From assembly GCA_002163115.1 (NCBI GenBank), contig MAAI01000066.1:1-64000 (forward strand): a stretch of 64,000 bases of DNA, written 5' to 3'. Position 1 is the first letter of the stretch. The number at the start of each line of letters is the position of its first letter. Positions 18,498 to 29,348 of this stretch are shown piece by piece. This stretch comes from Methylophaga sp. 41_12_T18 (lineage in GTDB: Bacteria; Pseudomonadota; Gammaproteobacteria; Nitrosococcales; Methylophagaceae). A program made the translations under genes and the position numbers. The notes below the pieces were generated by a model. The model ran no database searches, was not told the DNA's origin, and was given only the letters and a program-made list of their open reading frames with translations.

Positions 18498-21400
18498 ATG
18501 AAATTTTTCTGGTTCTTACTTCTTAGCACTATATTCTTTAATGAGCTTGCCATAGCTGATAGCTGTGTAACCTTTCGAGATGAGTTTTCTTCTGAAAGTT
18601 ACAGTCGAAATGATGGAACATCCAACTGGGCAACTAGCTGGATAGAAGTAAGTGACAATAATGCCGCTTCAGATGGCAATATTGAAATATCTAACAACCG
18701 TTTACAACTTGAAGGGGACGGCTCTGGCTCTTCCGATCTCGGTGCTCCCTATATTTACCGTGAAGCTAACCTTTCAACTTATAGTAGTGCCACTTTAACA
18801 TTTGATTATTCGGAAAATGGTAACTGGGGAAATAACGATGATATTGAAATTCACGTTTCAAATGATGGTGGTTCCAACTGGAGTTTAGTTCATACTTTCA
18901 GCAATGATCAGGGCAACTCTACACAGCAGTTTTCCCAAGATATCTCAGCATATATATCTAATAACTCCCGCATAGCCTTTGTTGAAAAGGCTAGCAGTAA
19001 CAGTCAAACATTCTTTTTCGATAATGTACAGATTGAAGCTTGTTCCTCATCAAATCCAGTAGCTCAGCTCTTGTTACACATGGATGAAGAAAGCTGGGAT
19101 GGAACAGCTGATGAAGTTATCGATAGTTCAGGCAATAACAACAATGGCACCAGTTTCAATTCTATAACCACAAAAAATACTTCTCCGGCAATTTCAGGTG
19201 ATCCAGGAACATGCCGTTACGCAGAATTTGATGGTGTAGATGACTATATTTCTTCATCCAACTTATATAACCAATTGAAAGGCACAGCCTCAATGAGTTT
19301 TTGGGTGAGAACGACTCAAACTGGTAATGACATTGCATGGCAGTCTGTCGGTATCACTGGTGTTGAACAGCTTAATGGAGAAGATGATATTTTTTGGGGC
19401 TGGTTAGATGCGGCAGGACATATTGGTATTTCTGTTGGTAATGACAGTACGTCAAAGTCATCCACAGCTATCAACGATGGTAACTTCCATCATATAGTGC
19501 TCACAAGGAGTGCAGTTAATGGCGCCTATAAAATCTATGTTGATGGCGTTCTAGAAAAGTCAGGCACTATCGGGACCGGCGTTATAGGAAACAGTTTCTC
19601 TAACATCGGTCGAATTGAAGATACCGGAGGAACACCGAACTATTTCAATGGTGACCTTGATGAGCTACAGATTTTTAATACTGTCATTGATGATGCAACG
19701 GTACTATCTCTTATGGCAGAAACTCAGCCGTGCTCTGATGCAACACCGCAACTAATATTACATTTTGATGAAGAAAGTTGGGATGAAACTCTAGGTGAAG
19801 TAATAGATAGTTCATCTAACAACAATAACGCTACAGGAATCAACGGAGTGATTGCCATTGATTCATCACCCGCTATTATTGGAGATCCAGGTACCTGTGG
19901 TTATGCTAGTTTTGATGGTGTTAACGATTACATCGCACTTGATAACTTTCAAAATTTAACAGGCAGTTTTTCATTCACTGCTTGGGTTCAATCGACCAAA
20001 CACTCGCGAGGTCGAATCATAGCTGACGATGATACTAGTGGATTTGCACTTAGTTTAAATGAACCTAGTCCTGGATATTTACGGTTTTATTCACGTTCAG
20101 TCACTCCTATATCTTTAGATACCTCAAGTGTAGTCTTGCCACAAAATGATGGCTGGTATTTTGTTTCAATTGTTCATGATGCGGGTTCAAAGCGTCGATT
20201 TATTTACGTTGATGGAGTATTAGTTGCCAGTGATGCAAGTGCATATAGTGGAACATGGCCATCAGACTCTGGAGTCACAACGATAGGTAGTGAATCAAAC
20301 GCTTCTCTAGAAGGCGTTAATTTTGCTCCATTCAAAGGTAATATCGACGAAGTACAAATATTCACAGAAGCATTAACTCAAGCACAAATTCAATCATTGA
20401 TGACCGAGACTCATGCTTGTACAAATGAAAGCACTCCAGATCCTGCAGCATGTAATTTTGTATCTGGTGACTATAGTTTATATGGTGCAACATCAATCAA
20501 TTTGGCACATAACATCACAGTAAATGGTCAAACAGTAAGTTCTGGCAATTACTCTCCCGATGTTGCTATTGATAATACAGGCAATATCACGACCAATGCC
20601 AATCCAAGTTTACCTGCACTCAACCCAAGCAGTTTTCCAACAAATACGGCAACAAATGACGAAATATCCAATTCTGATATTTCTATTAACTCAAGTTCAG
20701 AAGTGTTTTATGACAAAATTCAAACTAAAAATAAATCATCGATAACGTTTACAGGTGGTGGCCCCTTCCATATTGATGAGTTAAATACTCAAAAAGAAGA
20801 GTCTGAAATCAACTTTGCAGCGGGTACGTATTACATTAGGAAGCTAAGTCTAAGCAAAGAAAAAACCAACATCAATATCACCAGCTCCCCCGTCGTCATT
20901 CACATTGGCTCATCATTTGATATCGATAAAGAAGATATCAATATCAATAAAGATGGAAATGTTGATGACTTTATTGTTTACCTACATTCTGGCGCGACAT
21001 TCAGAGCTCAAAAAGAAAACGTAGATTTCACCGGTCTTTTATATGGACCTGATGCTGGAGGTATTCGATTCGATAAGGAAAACATAGACTTTCATGGATT
21101 AATGATCACCGGTAACGGTAGTATTGAAGTCAAAAAAGAAGACTTCTCTCTCACCTTTACTGAGGCTGATAAAACAGCAGTCAATGCTATTTTAGGCACT
21201 TGTGACGCTGCCCTCGATCACTTTGAACTTTCCTACTCCGCTAATGGTTTAACCTGTCTGCCTTCAGCCATCACACTCAAAGCTTGTGCCAATGCGGATT
21301 GCAGCTCACTTTATACAGAAAATGTCGATGTCACCTTAGATCCTGCTACTGGCTGGGAAAATAACCCTGTCACCATTTCATCGGGTTCTGCATCGTTAGA

Positions 21401-23228
21401 GTTGCAACATACCACTGTTGAAGATGTCGTTGTTGATATCACAAATAGTACAGTCAACCCTACTGGTGCTTTACAGTGCTTTGATGGTGACAATGCCGAT
21501 GCAACTTGTACTATTAATTTTGCCGAAACAGGATTCATCTTTGATGTGCCCACTTTAACAGCTTGTAAAACATCAGCTGACGTGACAATTCAAGCTGTCA
21601 GAAAAAGTAATATCACCGACCAATGTGTCGGAGCATTAACCGGTACACAATCAGTTAACTTTTGGTCTACCTATTTACTGCCATCAACTGGAACTAAATC
21701 AGTCGCCATCTCAGGCAATACTATAGATAAATCCTCCCCTGGTAGTAGTGTTGATCTTGAATTTGATATTAATGGCGAAGCCTCTTTCACTGTGCAATAT
21801 GATGATGCAGGACAGCTACAATTAGATGCAAGCCATACTCTGACCACAACTGACGGTAACTTAACCATCGCTGGCAATGACACTTTTGTTAGTAAACCTG
21901 TCGCACTCGCTATTTACAGCACTGACAATAGTGCTGACTGTAGTGCAGGCGATGCTAGCTGCAGCATATTTAAAAAAGCAGGTGAATCATTTGATCTAGA
22001 AATCAAAGCCGCTTGCTGGGTCGATAATGATGACAGTGACTACAGTAACAACCCTGTGACAGCTAATTTTGAATTAGCAAGTATTGGCCTAGATCATTCT
22101 TTGATTGCACCTTCAGGTGGAAACTTAGGTTCGCTTTCCAATGCAAGTGTAAACTTTACGACTTCTGATAATGGGGTTCATACCGTTAGTCAAAGTGTTT
22201 CCGAAGTGGGCGTATTTACCTTTGATCTTAACCCGCCTATTTATTTTGGCGAATCTATTAATACGGCTGCCAGTGACAATATCGGTCGTTTTTATCCTGA
22301 CCACTTTGAAGTCACTGCTACCGATGATGGTGCATTTTCTGATTATGCCTGTGGCACATTTAGCTATAGTGGCCAGAGCTTTAATTACACAACTAACCCA
22401 ACACTGACTATCAGTGCTTATAACGCTGCTGATACAGCCGTGATAACTCAGAACTACACCGGTGACTTTGTAAAACTGGTTGCCAGTAACTTTCGGTTTA
22501 CGCAACCAACAACAGATGCATTACAAACCGGTGTAGATGGTAATTTAGTACAGCTAGAAATGTCCGTTTCTCCTGCCTCATTAACTGATAACGCTGATGG
22601 CAGCTTGAGCTTTGCATTTGGTAATGATAGCTACACATATCGTCATATTAGTAATAGTAAAATCGCACCATTTAGCAATGCAGTTAAGCTTGAGTTCACT
22701 GCAATTAATGATGATGATGGCGTGCAAACACAAGACTTACCGATCTCTTTACAGCCTAGTGGCGAACCAATACGCTTTGGTCGATTCTCAATCACTAATG
22801 CCCACGGCTCAGAGTTAATACCGTTGCCTGTACAAATTCAGACTGAGTACTTTAACGGTGCAAACTGGCAAAGCAACAGTGCAGATCAATGTACGACTTT
22901 AAATTTGGCCAGTCATTTGCAATTAGCTAATACCGATACTTCTGCAGGTAGTTGGCAGTCAGGAACAACGACGATGACGGTTAATAATGGTAGCAGTACG
23001 GCAAGTTTGAGCGCTTTAAACTCAGGTCAAGCCACCCTCACCTTCTCAGCTCCCGGCGAAGACAATCAAAGTTATATTGATATTCGTAGCCAGCTTTCAG
23101 CGAACTATGATTGGCTACTAGGTGATTATGATAATGATGGTGGCTACGATGATGAAGCCACAGCAAGAGCCAGTTTTGGTTTATTCAAAGGCTCGGATAA
23201 TATTATTTTCCGTCGGGAAGTGTATTAA
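18498..23228 (+). CDS. mshQ: MshQ-like giant pilus-associated adhesin (LamG x2, beta-solenoid, C-terminal MshQ domain)
   Basis: 1576 residues, secreted. The signal peptide is about 1-20 (MKFFWFLLLSTIFF...AIADSC). An N-terminal beta-sandwich (about 20-185) is followed by two tandem LamG/concanavalin-like domains (about 188-411 and 416-641), which begin almost identically (LLHMDEESWDGT, ILHFDEESWDET). A solenoid-like region at about 740-890 carries a recurring Lys-Glu motif (see findings). From about 900 the protein matches the MshQ/DUF6701 type, with RFGRFSITNAHGSELIPLPV near 1425. Its place after mshP supports a pilus-tip or surface adhesin. The last 26 bases overlap the convergent tmcA. Confidence 0.87.
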   Translation: MKFFWFLLLSTIFFNELAIADSCVTFRDEFSSESYSRNDGTSNWATSWIEVSDNNAASDGNIEISNNRLQLEGDGSGSSDLGAPYIYREANLSTYSSATLTFDYSENGNWGNNDDIEIHVSNDGGSNWSLVHTFSNDQGNSTQQFSQDISAYISNNSRIAFVEKASSNSQTFFFDNVQIEACSSSNPVAQLLLHMDEESWDGTADEVIDSSGNNNNGTSFNSITTKNTSPAISGDPGTCRYAEFDGVDDYISSSNLYNQLKGTASMSFWVRTTQTGNDIAWQSVGITGVEQLNGEDDIFWGWLDAAGHIGISVGNDSTSKSSTAINDGNFHHIVLTRSAVNGAYKIYVDGVLEKSGTIGTGVIGNSFSNIGRIEDTGGTPNYFNGDLDELQIFNTVIDDATVLSLMAETQPCSDATPQLILHFDEESWDETLGEVIDSSSNNNNATGINGVIAIDSSPAIIGDPGTCGYASFDGVNDYIALDNFQNLTGSFSFTAWVQSTKHSRGRIIADDDTSGFALSLNEPSPGYLRFYSRSVTPISLDTSSVVLPQNDGWYFVSIVHDAGSKRRFIYVDGVLVASDASAYSGTWPSDSGVTTIGSESNASLEGVNFAPFKGNIDEVQIFTEALTQAQIQSLMTETHACTNESTPDPAACNFVSGDYSLYGATSINLAHNITVNGQTVSSGNYSPDVAIDNTGNITTNANPSLPALNPSSFPTNTATNDEISNSDISINSSSEVFYDKIQTKNKSSITFTGGGPFHIDELNTQKEESEINFAAGTYYIRKLSLSKEKTNINITSSPVVIHIGSSFDIDKEDININKDGNVDDFIVYLHSGATFRAQKENVDFTGLLYGPDAGGIRFDKENIDFHGLMITGNGSIEVKKEDFSLTFTEADKTAVNAILGTCDAALDHFELSYSANGLTCLPSAITLKACANADCSSLYTENVDVTLDPATGWENNPVTISSGSASLELQHTTVEDVVVDITNSTVNPTGALQCFDGDNADATCTINFAETGFIFDVPTLTACKTSADVTIQAVRKSNITDQCVGALTGTQSVNFWSTYLLPSTGTKSVAISGNTIDKSSPGSSVDLEFDINGEASFTVQYDDAGQLQLDASHTLTTTDGNLTIAGNDTFVSKPVALAIYSTDNSADCSAGDASCSIFKKAGESFDLEIKAACWVDNDDSDYSNNPVTANFELASIGLDHSLIAPSGGNLGSLSNASVNFTTSDNGVHTVSQSVSEVGVFTFDLNPPIYFGESINTAASDNIGRFYPDHFEVTATDDGAFSDYACGTFSYSGQSFNYTTNPTLTISAYNAADTAVITQNYTGDFVKLVASNFRFTQPTTDALQTGVDGNLVQLEMSVSPASLTDNADGSLSFAFGNDSYTYRHISNSKIAPFSNAVKLEFTAINDDDGVQTQDLPISLQPSGEPIRFGRFSITNAHGSELIPLPVQIQTEYFNGANWQSNSADQCTTLNLASHLQLANTDTSAGSWQSGTTTMTVNNGSSTASLSALNSGQATLTFSAPGEDNQSYIDIRSQLSANYDWLLGDYDNDGGYDDEATARASFGLFKGSDNIIFRREVY

Positions 23229-25248
23229 GCTTTAGTAAGTTCCTCACCACTTCACGCAGTGCAACTAAAGCCTGTTTTTTTCCTGTATAAGGTAATTTCT
23301 CACACAGTTGTGACCATGATTGCTGTTGTAAGATAGCTTTAAAACACAGCGCTTGCTGTTGCGGCTCTATCTGTAAAAAAGTCGCTTGTGTGATTTGTTC
23401 TCGCAGCCAATGCATCAAACTGTATTGAGAAAACTCTAGACCTCGCTGTTGATGAGCAAATGCCAAAATTTCTTGTTGTTCCGTATGTGATAACAATCGT
23501 GGCAATGACGATAAACACTGCGAGAGTTCAATTAATAACACGCTATCAACTTCTTTAAGATCACGTGGCAATATATAGGTCCATTGTTCAGCAAAACGTT
23601 GTGATGCATCATGAATTAAATCATGTCCTTGGCTGGAGCTTGCACGCAACATCATCACCGCATGACTGCCACTGACATCATCTTGATGTATGCCAAATTT
23701 GCTTGGTGTAAATCCGGCCTTATGCCAAAACTTAATTAACTCACGGCTAACTGCAAAACTCGCTCCCAACACGTCACACTCATCTTGCTTTAATTGCTGT
23801 TCGATCTTGATTAATAACGCTTGGCCTATTCCGCGTTGCTGTATCGCCGGATGAACAGCAAGTCGAATAATGCGTTGGTAACGTAAGCTACCCGCATTTG
23901 GAATACCTACATGAGCCAATAAGGATTGAGGTAATAAGTGACCTTTAAGACGACGGTTTCCCGCATAAACCTGCTCAGCAAGCTCCTGTTCTAACTCGCC
24001 TTCCTTAATCAACCAACTACTGGCAACGATGTGCCCTTGATAACGCATCACTACAACAGAGACATCATCTCGATCTAACATCATTTGCAAATCAGAAGGT
24101 CGGGTTCGGTAATGGGCTAATACCATTAAACCAAATAACTCAGCCAGGCTTTGCGGATCAGTAAGTAACAGCTGCCGATCAATGAGTTCAAATTCACAGG
24201 CTTCGACTGTTGCATCAGCAACTAACTTATCGGCTACCGGACTGGCATTTAATAATAAAGCTTCAAAACTAAATGCTTCAAGCTGATCATTCTCAGCCCA
24301 ACGTATTGGTGTCGATAACTGTAAGGCTCGCCAATTAGGTGTTGCTTGGTCGAGTATTTGTTGAAAACGCACGACAAAGCCTCGGCCCGTGCCTTCGTAA
24401 CCATGCAGGGTCGTTGCAAATACAATTCGTGAAAACTTATGTAATAGCTTGTCTAACATTGAGCTAGGTATTGCCGCCGCTTCATCGACCAATAATAAAT
24501 CAGCGGTCAGATCTGAGTTCAATAATAGATCAGGTGCGACAAACTTGATTTCAGCCTGCTCGAGTTCAATATGACCGGCACTGACTTTAGCGGTTGGCAG
24601 CAAACGGGCAGCATGCTCAAATAAGGTATCAACCGTCGCCATGCTAGGCGCAGTGACTATCAGTCGTTGCTTACCATGTAATAAAAGTTCGGCAGCAGCC
24701 ATACCTAAAGCAGCTGATTTGCCGCGACCTCGATCAGATGAAATCACTAAGGGTCTGCGGCGATGGCCATGTACTACTTTTAATATCGCCTCAACCGCCT
24801 GCTGTTGATCAGCTGTTTTATCTAATTGGCTAGGCAATAATTGATTGGGTGAACACAATGAGAGTATTGGTAACGATTGGCCCTGACGCAGATAATAAAA
24901 ATCATCATGTTCGAAACTATATTGCTGAGCAATGTCTTTAAAGCGCTGCAACCAGAGCCCCTTACTGCTTGGTGCTAACAAGACAAAAAGGATGCCGCCC
25001 GCTGTTAGGGTGCCAACGATGGCGCCAAAGCTATCTGCAGAAAAATTAATGCTGCCATCAAAAACAATGACATCAAATTCTTTACCCAGCTGAGTTTGTG
25101 CCTGCTTGTGGCTAATAATCGACTGGGGAACATCGGCAGTATTAGCAATAGTGAGCATTTTATCGCTCTTAAACGTTGCTAATAGCTGTGTTACTTGCTG
25201 TTGGCAGTCGTCAACATTACTTTCAATAAAGACACATTGGCGCTGCAT
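23203..25248 (-). CDS. tmcA: TmcA, tRNA(Met) cytidine acetyltransferase
   Basis: Makes N4-acetylcytidine at the wobble position of elongator tRNA-Met using acetyl-CoA and ATP; cytosolic. The 681 residues comprise an N-terminal DUF1726-like part, an RNA-helicase-like ATPase with P-loop SDRGRGKSAA (about 170-180) and DEAAAIP Walker B, then a GNAT acetyltransferase domain with IRLAVHPAIQQRGIGQALL, and a C-terminal tail. The length matches E. coli TmcA (671). It overlaps the convergent mshQ by 26 bases at the 3' ends. Confidence 0.93.
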   Translation of the reverse strand: MQRQCVFIESNVDDCQQQVTQLLATFKSDKMLTIANTADVPQSIISHKQAQTQLGKEFDVIVFDGSINFSADSFGAIVGTLTAGGILFVLLAPSSKGLWLQRFKDIAQQYSFEHDDFYYLRQGQSLPILSLCSPNQLLPSQLDKTADQQQAVEAILKVVHGHRRRPLVISSDRGRGKSAALGMAAAELLLHGKQRLIVTAPSMATVDTLFEHAARLLPTAKVSAGHIELEQAEIKFVAPDLLLNSDLTADLLLVDEAAAIPSSMLDKLLHKFSRIVFATTLHGYEGTGRGFVVRFQQILDQATPNWRALQLSTPIRWAENDQLEAFSFEALLLNASPVADKLVADATVEACEFELIDRQLLLTDPQSLAELFGLMVLAHYRTRPSDLQMMLDRDDVSVVVMRYQGHIVASSWLIKEGELEQELAEQVYAGNRRLKGHLLPQSLLAHVGIPNAGSLRYQRIIRLAVHPAIQQRGIGQALLIKIEQQLKQDECDVLGASFAVSRELIKFWHKAGFTPSKFGIHQDDVSGSHAVMMLRASSSQGHDLIHDASQRFAEQWTYILPRDLKEVDSVLLIELSQCLSSLPRLLSHTEQQEILAFAHQQRGLEFSQYSLMHWLREQITQATFLQIEPQQQALCFKAILQQQSWSQLCEKLPYTGKKQALVALREVVRNLLKLNTLPDGK

Positions 25249-25266
25249 ATTAAATCCTAACTATCT

Positions 25267-25470
25267 TTAATAATGTGGCGGTGGCGGTTCCACCCCGTTG
25301 TCTTCAGGTTGTGATGACTGCATGGTTTGAATTTGCGTACGCATCACCCCCATCGTCATTTCCAAGCGAGTGATTTGCTGCTGCTGGCTAGTCAAAACTT
25401 GGTTGAGTTCATCTAATAAGCCATCTTGGAAAGCCACTCGGGTTTGCAAGTCGATAATTTCATCGTTCAT
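25267..25470 (-). CDS. slyX: SlyX-family small coiled-coil protein
   Basis: A 67-residue protein, almost entirely a coiled coil (IIDLQTRVAFQDGLLDELNQ, then QQQQITRLEMTMGVMRTQI), ending in the proline-rich NGVEPPPPHY. The N-terminal DLQTRVAFQ and the C-terminal PPPHY are signatures of SlyX. The biochemical role is unknown. It starts directly after the metH stop and lies 18 bases before tmcA, so the three are probably one transcript. Confidence 0.88.
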   Translation of the reverse strand: MNDEIIDLQTRVAFQDGLLDELNQVLTSQQQQITRLEMTMGVMRTQIQTMQSSQPEDNGVEPPPPHY

Positions 25471-28400
25471 TTAATCATCACCATCATAAGATAAGGCTGG
25501 TGATAACCAGCGTTCCGCCACATCCATAGACCAGCCTTTACGTTCAGCATAATCTTCTACTTGGTCTTTATCAATTTTACCTAAACCAAAATAACGTGAT
25601 TCAGGATGGGAGAAATAAAAGCCACTGACCGCAGCTGTTGGCAACATGGCAAAGCTTTCGGTAATAGTCATACCCGCATTAGTTTCAGGATCGATTAACT
25701 CCCACAATAAGCCTTTTTCGGTATGGTCTGGGCAAGCGGGATAACCCGGCGCCGGACGAATACCTTGGTACTTTTCATCGATCAAGTCTTCATTTTCAAA
25801 ACGTTCTTCAGGTACATAACCCCAGAATTCTTTACGCACTCGCTCATGCATTACTTCAGCAAAGGCTTCAGCAAAACGATCTGCCAATGCTTTCAACATA
25901 ATGCTGTGATAATCATCATGATCATCTTCAAACCGATCAACATGTTCATCAATACCAATGCCAGCGGTGACAGCAAAGGCACCGATATAATCTTTTACAC
26001 CACTGTCTTTAGGCGCAATAAAATCAGCCAATGCTGCATTAGGACGGCCCGGTGGACGTTCGGTTTGTTGACGTAAGCTGCGTAAGGTCATCCGTACTTC
26101 AGAGCGGGTATCATCGGTATACACTTCAATATCATCATCACCCACACTGTTGGCAGGAAATAAACCAAATACCGCTTTGGCTTGTAACCATTTTTCATCA
26201 ACAATTTGTTTTAACATGGCCTTAGCATCATTAAACAAATGGGTGGCATGCTCTCCGACCACTTCATCTTTCAAAATGCGAGGGTATTTACCTGCCAACT
26301 CCCATGATTGGAAAAATGGTGTCCAATCGATACGATCCACCAGCTCAGCTAAAGGGTAATCCTCAAAGATTTCTAAACCCAGTTTTTTAGGTACCGGCGG
26401 TGTATAACCAGTCCAATCAATTTTGGTTTTATTGGCTCGGGCATCTGCTATGGCGAGTTGACGACGCTTGCTCTTACGGCCTTTATGAGCGGCACGCTTG
26501 TTAATATAGTCAGTCTTAACTTTGCTGACAAAATTATCGCGTAAATCATCACTTAATAAACTCTGTGCCACACCCACGGCCCGTGACGCATCTTTCACAT
26601 AAACACTGCAACCATGATAGTTGTGTTCAATTTTCACCGCGGTATGAATCAACGATGTAGTGGCACCACCAATCATTAATGGAATATCAAAGCCAAGACG
26701 TTCCATTTCTTTGGCAACATGAACCATTTCATCTAATGACGGCGTGATTAAACCCGATAAACCGATAATATCAACATTTTCTTTTTTAGCCGTTTCCAGA
26801 ATGGTGGTTGCCGAAACCATCACGCCAAGATCAATAATCTCAAAGTTATTACATTGCAGCACCACACCCACGATATTTTTACCAATATCGTGAACATCAC
26901 CCTTAACGGTGGCCATCAAAATTTTACCGTTATAGCTTATTCCGCCGCCACTATCACCCTTTTCGGCCTCGATATATGGCATTAAATAAGCGACTGCTTT
27001 TTTCATTACTCGAGCAGACTTCACCACTTGCGGTAGAAACATCTTACCGGCACCAAACAAATCACCGACCACGTTCATGCCATCCATCAAAGGACCTTCA
27101 ATCACATGTATCGGACGTTCGGCATTTAGCCGAACCGCTTCGGTATCTTCTTCAATATAGTCCGTCACACCTTTTACCAAGGCATGCTCGAGGCGTTTTT
27201 CTACAGGCCATTCCCGCCAAGATAGATCTTCTTTTATCTCGACGCTACGACTACCATCAGCACGATATTTATCGGCGATATCCAATAAACGTTCAGTGCT
27301 ATCATCACGACGATTAAGAATCACATCTTCTACGTGCTCACGTAGCTCTGTTGGTAAATCATCATAGATAGCCAATTGGCCAGCATTAACGATACCCATA
27401 TCCATACCCGCTTTAATCGCATGGTAAAGAAACACCGCATGGATCGCTTCACGTAACGGGTTATTGCCTCGGAATGAGAATGACACATTACTCACACCAC
27501 CACTGATCATGGCATGTGGCAGGCTTTGCTTAATGTCTTGCACCGCTTCGATAAAATCAACAGCATAGTTATTATGCTCATCAATACCGGTGGCAACAGC
27601 AAAGATATTCGGATCAAAGATAATATCTTCTGGTGGAAAGCCAACTTGTTCAGTCAGGATTTCATAAGAGCGCGTACAGATCTCACGTTTACGCTCGCGG
27701 GTATCGGCTTGGCCCTCTTCATCAAAGGCCATCACGATTACAGCGGCACCATAACGGCGAACTAACTTGGCTTGCTCAATAAACTTATCAACACCTTCCT
27801 TCATGCTGATCGAGTTAACAATACCTTTACCTTGTACACATTTCAGACCGGCTTCGATCACTTCCCACTTCGAAGAATCGATCATTATTGGCACGCGACT
27901 AATATCAGGCTCAGCAGCAATCAAATTCAAAAAGGTCGTCATAGCCTCAACCGAATCCAACATGCCTTCATCCATGTTGATATCAATGATCGGTGCACCA
28001 CTTTGCACTTGCTGTCGTGCCACATCTAAAGCGGTGTCGTAGTCACCTTCTTTGATCAACCGTGCAAAACGAGCTGAACCGGTAACATTGGTTCGTTCAC
28101 CGACATTCACATATAGACTGTCAGGCGTGATATTAAAAGGTTCCAGACCACTTAAACGACAATGATGTTTATTTTCTAATAACTGACGAGGTTTTTCATC
28201 GGCCACCGCATCAGCAATCGCTTTAATATGAGCAGGCGACGTACCACAACAACCACCGACAATATTTAAAAAGCCACTGTTGGCCCATTCTTTAATATGC
28301 ACAGCCATGACTTCGGGGGATTCATCATATTCACCAAATTCATTAGGCAAGCCCGCATTGGGATGAGCACTGATATGACAAGTCACCACATTGGATAACT

Positions 28401-29187
28401 CTTCCACATATTGACGTAATTCGGCTGCACCCAAGGCACAGTTCAAACCGATGCTGACCGGATCAACATGAGATAAAGAGTTCCAGAATGCCTCTGCTGT
28501 TTGGCCTGATAAAGTACGGCCACTGGCATCGGTGATGGTGCCTGAAATCATTACTGGTAACTGAATATTATGTTCATCAAAATACTGTTCGACAGCAAAC
28601 AAGGCCGCTTTGGCATTTAAGGTATCAAAGATGGTTTCGACCAAAATAAAATCAGAACCACCATCGACTAAGCCAGCAATAGAGACCAGATAAGCTTCAA
28701 CTAACTCATCATAAGTCACATTTCGGTAACCCGGATTGTTTACATCGGGTGAAATACTGGCAGTACGGTTAGTTGGACCGAGTACCCCCGCGACAAAGCG
28801 TGGTTTATCAGGATTTTTAGCCGTTAGCTCATCAGCCACATCACGAGCTAATTTTGCTGATGCGAAGTTTAGCTCGTAAGCCAAATCTTCCATCTGATAA
28901 TCAGCCATTGCAATCGAGGTACCGTTAAAGGTATTGGTTTCCACAATATCAGCACCGGCTTCAAAATAAGCACGATGAATATCACTGATAATTTTCGGCT
29001 GGGTGATCGACAGTAAATCGTTGTTGCCTTTGACATCACAAGGATGGTCGACAAAACGTTCAGCACGAAAATCGGCTTCTTCAAGTTGATAGCTTTGAAT
29101 CATTGTTCCCATCGCACCATCTAAGATAAGAATACGTTGTTGCAAAAGCTGTTTTATTTGATGAATTGAAGCAGTCAAAATCGGCAC
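25471..29187 (-). CDS. metH: MetH, cobalamin-dependent methionine synthase
   Basis: Transfers a methyl group from 5-methyl-THF via cobalamin to homocysteine. The 1238 residues (E. coli 1227) contain all four modules: the homocysteine domain with zinc Cys ([15 protein letters not shown]), the pterin-binding domain ([12 protein letters not shown]), the B12 domain with the [10 protein letters not shown] histidine motif, and the C-terminal reactivation domain with [12 protein letters not shown]. The GTG at 29187 has AGG only one base away; the in-frame TTG at 29178 has better spacing, so the start is uncertain. No B12 riboswitch was seen upstream. Confidence 0.96.
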   Translation of the reverse strand: MPILTASIHQIKQLLQQRILILDGAMGTMIQSYQLEEADFRAERFVDHPCDVKGNNDLLSITQPKIISDIHRAYFEAGADIVETNTFNGTSIAMADYQMEDLAYELNFASAKLARDVADELTAKNPDKPRFVAGVLGPTNRTASISPDVNNPGYRNVTYDELVEAYLVSIAGLVDGGSDFILVETIFDTLNAKAALFAVEQYFDEHNIQLPVMISGTITDASGRTLSGQTAEAFWNSLSHVDPVSIGLNCALGAAELRQYVEELSNVVTCHISAHPNAGLPNEFGEYDESPEVMAVHIKEWANSGFLNIVGGCCGTSPAHIKAIADAVADEKPRQLLENKHHCRLSGLEPFNITPDSLYVNVGERTNVTGSARFARLIKEGDYDTALDVARQQVQSGAPIIDINMDEGMLDSVEAMTTFLNLIAAEPDISRVPIMIDSSKWEVIEAGLKCVQGKGIVNSISMKEGVDKFIEQAKLVRRYGAAVIVMAFDEEGQADTRERKREICTRSYEILTEQVGFPPEDIIFDPNIFAVATGIDEHNNYAVDFIEAVQDIKQSLPHAMISGGVSNVSFSFRGNNPLREAIHAVFLYHAIKAGMDMGIVNAGQLAIYDDLPTELREHVEDVILNRRDDSTERLLDIADKYRADGSRSVEIKEDLSWREWPVEKRLEHALVKGVTDYIEEDTEAVRLNAERPIHVIEGPLMDGMNVVGDLFGAGKMFLPQVVKSARVMKKAVAYLMPYIEAEKGDSGGGISYNGKILMATVKGDVHDIGKNIVGVVLQCNNFEIIDLGVMVSATTILETAKKENVDIIGLSGLITPSLDEMVHVAKEMERLGFDIPLMIGGATTSLIHTAVKIEHNYHGCSVYVKDASRAVGVAQSLLSDDLRDNFVSKVKTDYINKRAAHKGRKSKRRQLAIADARANKTKIDWTGYTPPVPKKLGLEIFEDYPLAELVDRIDWTPFFQSWELAGKYPRILKDEVVGEHATHLFNDAKAMLKQIVDEKWLQAKAVFGLFPANSVGDDDIEVYTDDTRSEVRMTLRSLRQQTERPPGRPNAALADFIAPKDSGVKDYIGAFAVTAGIGIDEHVDRFEDDHDDYHSIMLKALADRFAEAFAEVMHERVRKEFWGYVPEERFENEDLIDEKYQGIRPAPGYPACPDHTEKGLLWELIDPETNAGMTITESFAMLPTAAVSGFYFSHPESRYFGLGKIDKDQVEDYAERKGWSMDVAERWLSPALSYDGDD

Positions 29188-29348
29188 ACCTAACTATGAA
29201 AAAATCTAGAAAATAACAGCACATTATATCAGAACAACCATGCCATCTTGATGACTTAAAAAACTTAGTACAAACACCCTTTTCAGACGGTAAAAGTTGG
29301 CTCATAATCAAGTTGTACATCTTTTAACATAACTAAGGAGTACAGCTT

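Noticed and set aside
29188-29348. Cobalamin or SAM/SAH riboswitch upstream of metH
   Set aside because: Only 161 bases are shared with the divergent phoH2 gene, and no B12-box-like or SAH-motif-like conserved block was seen.
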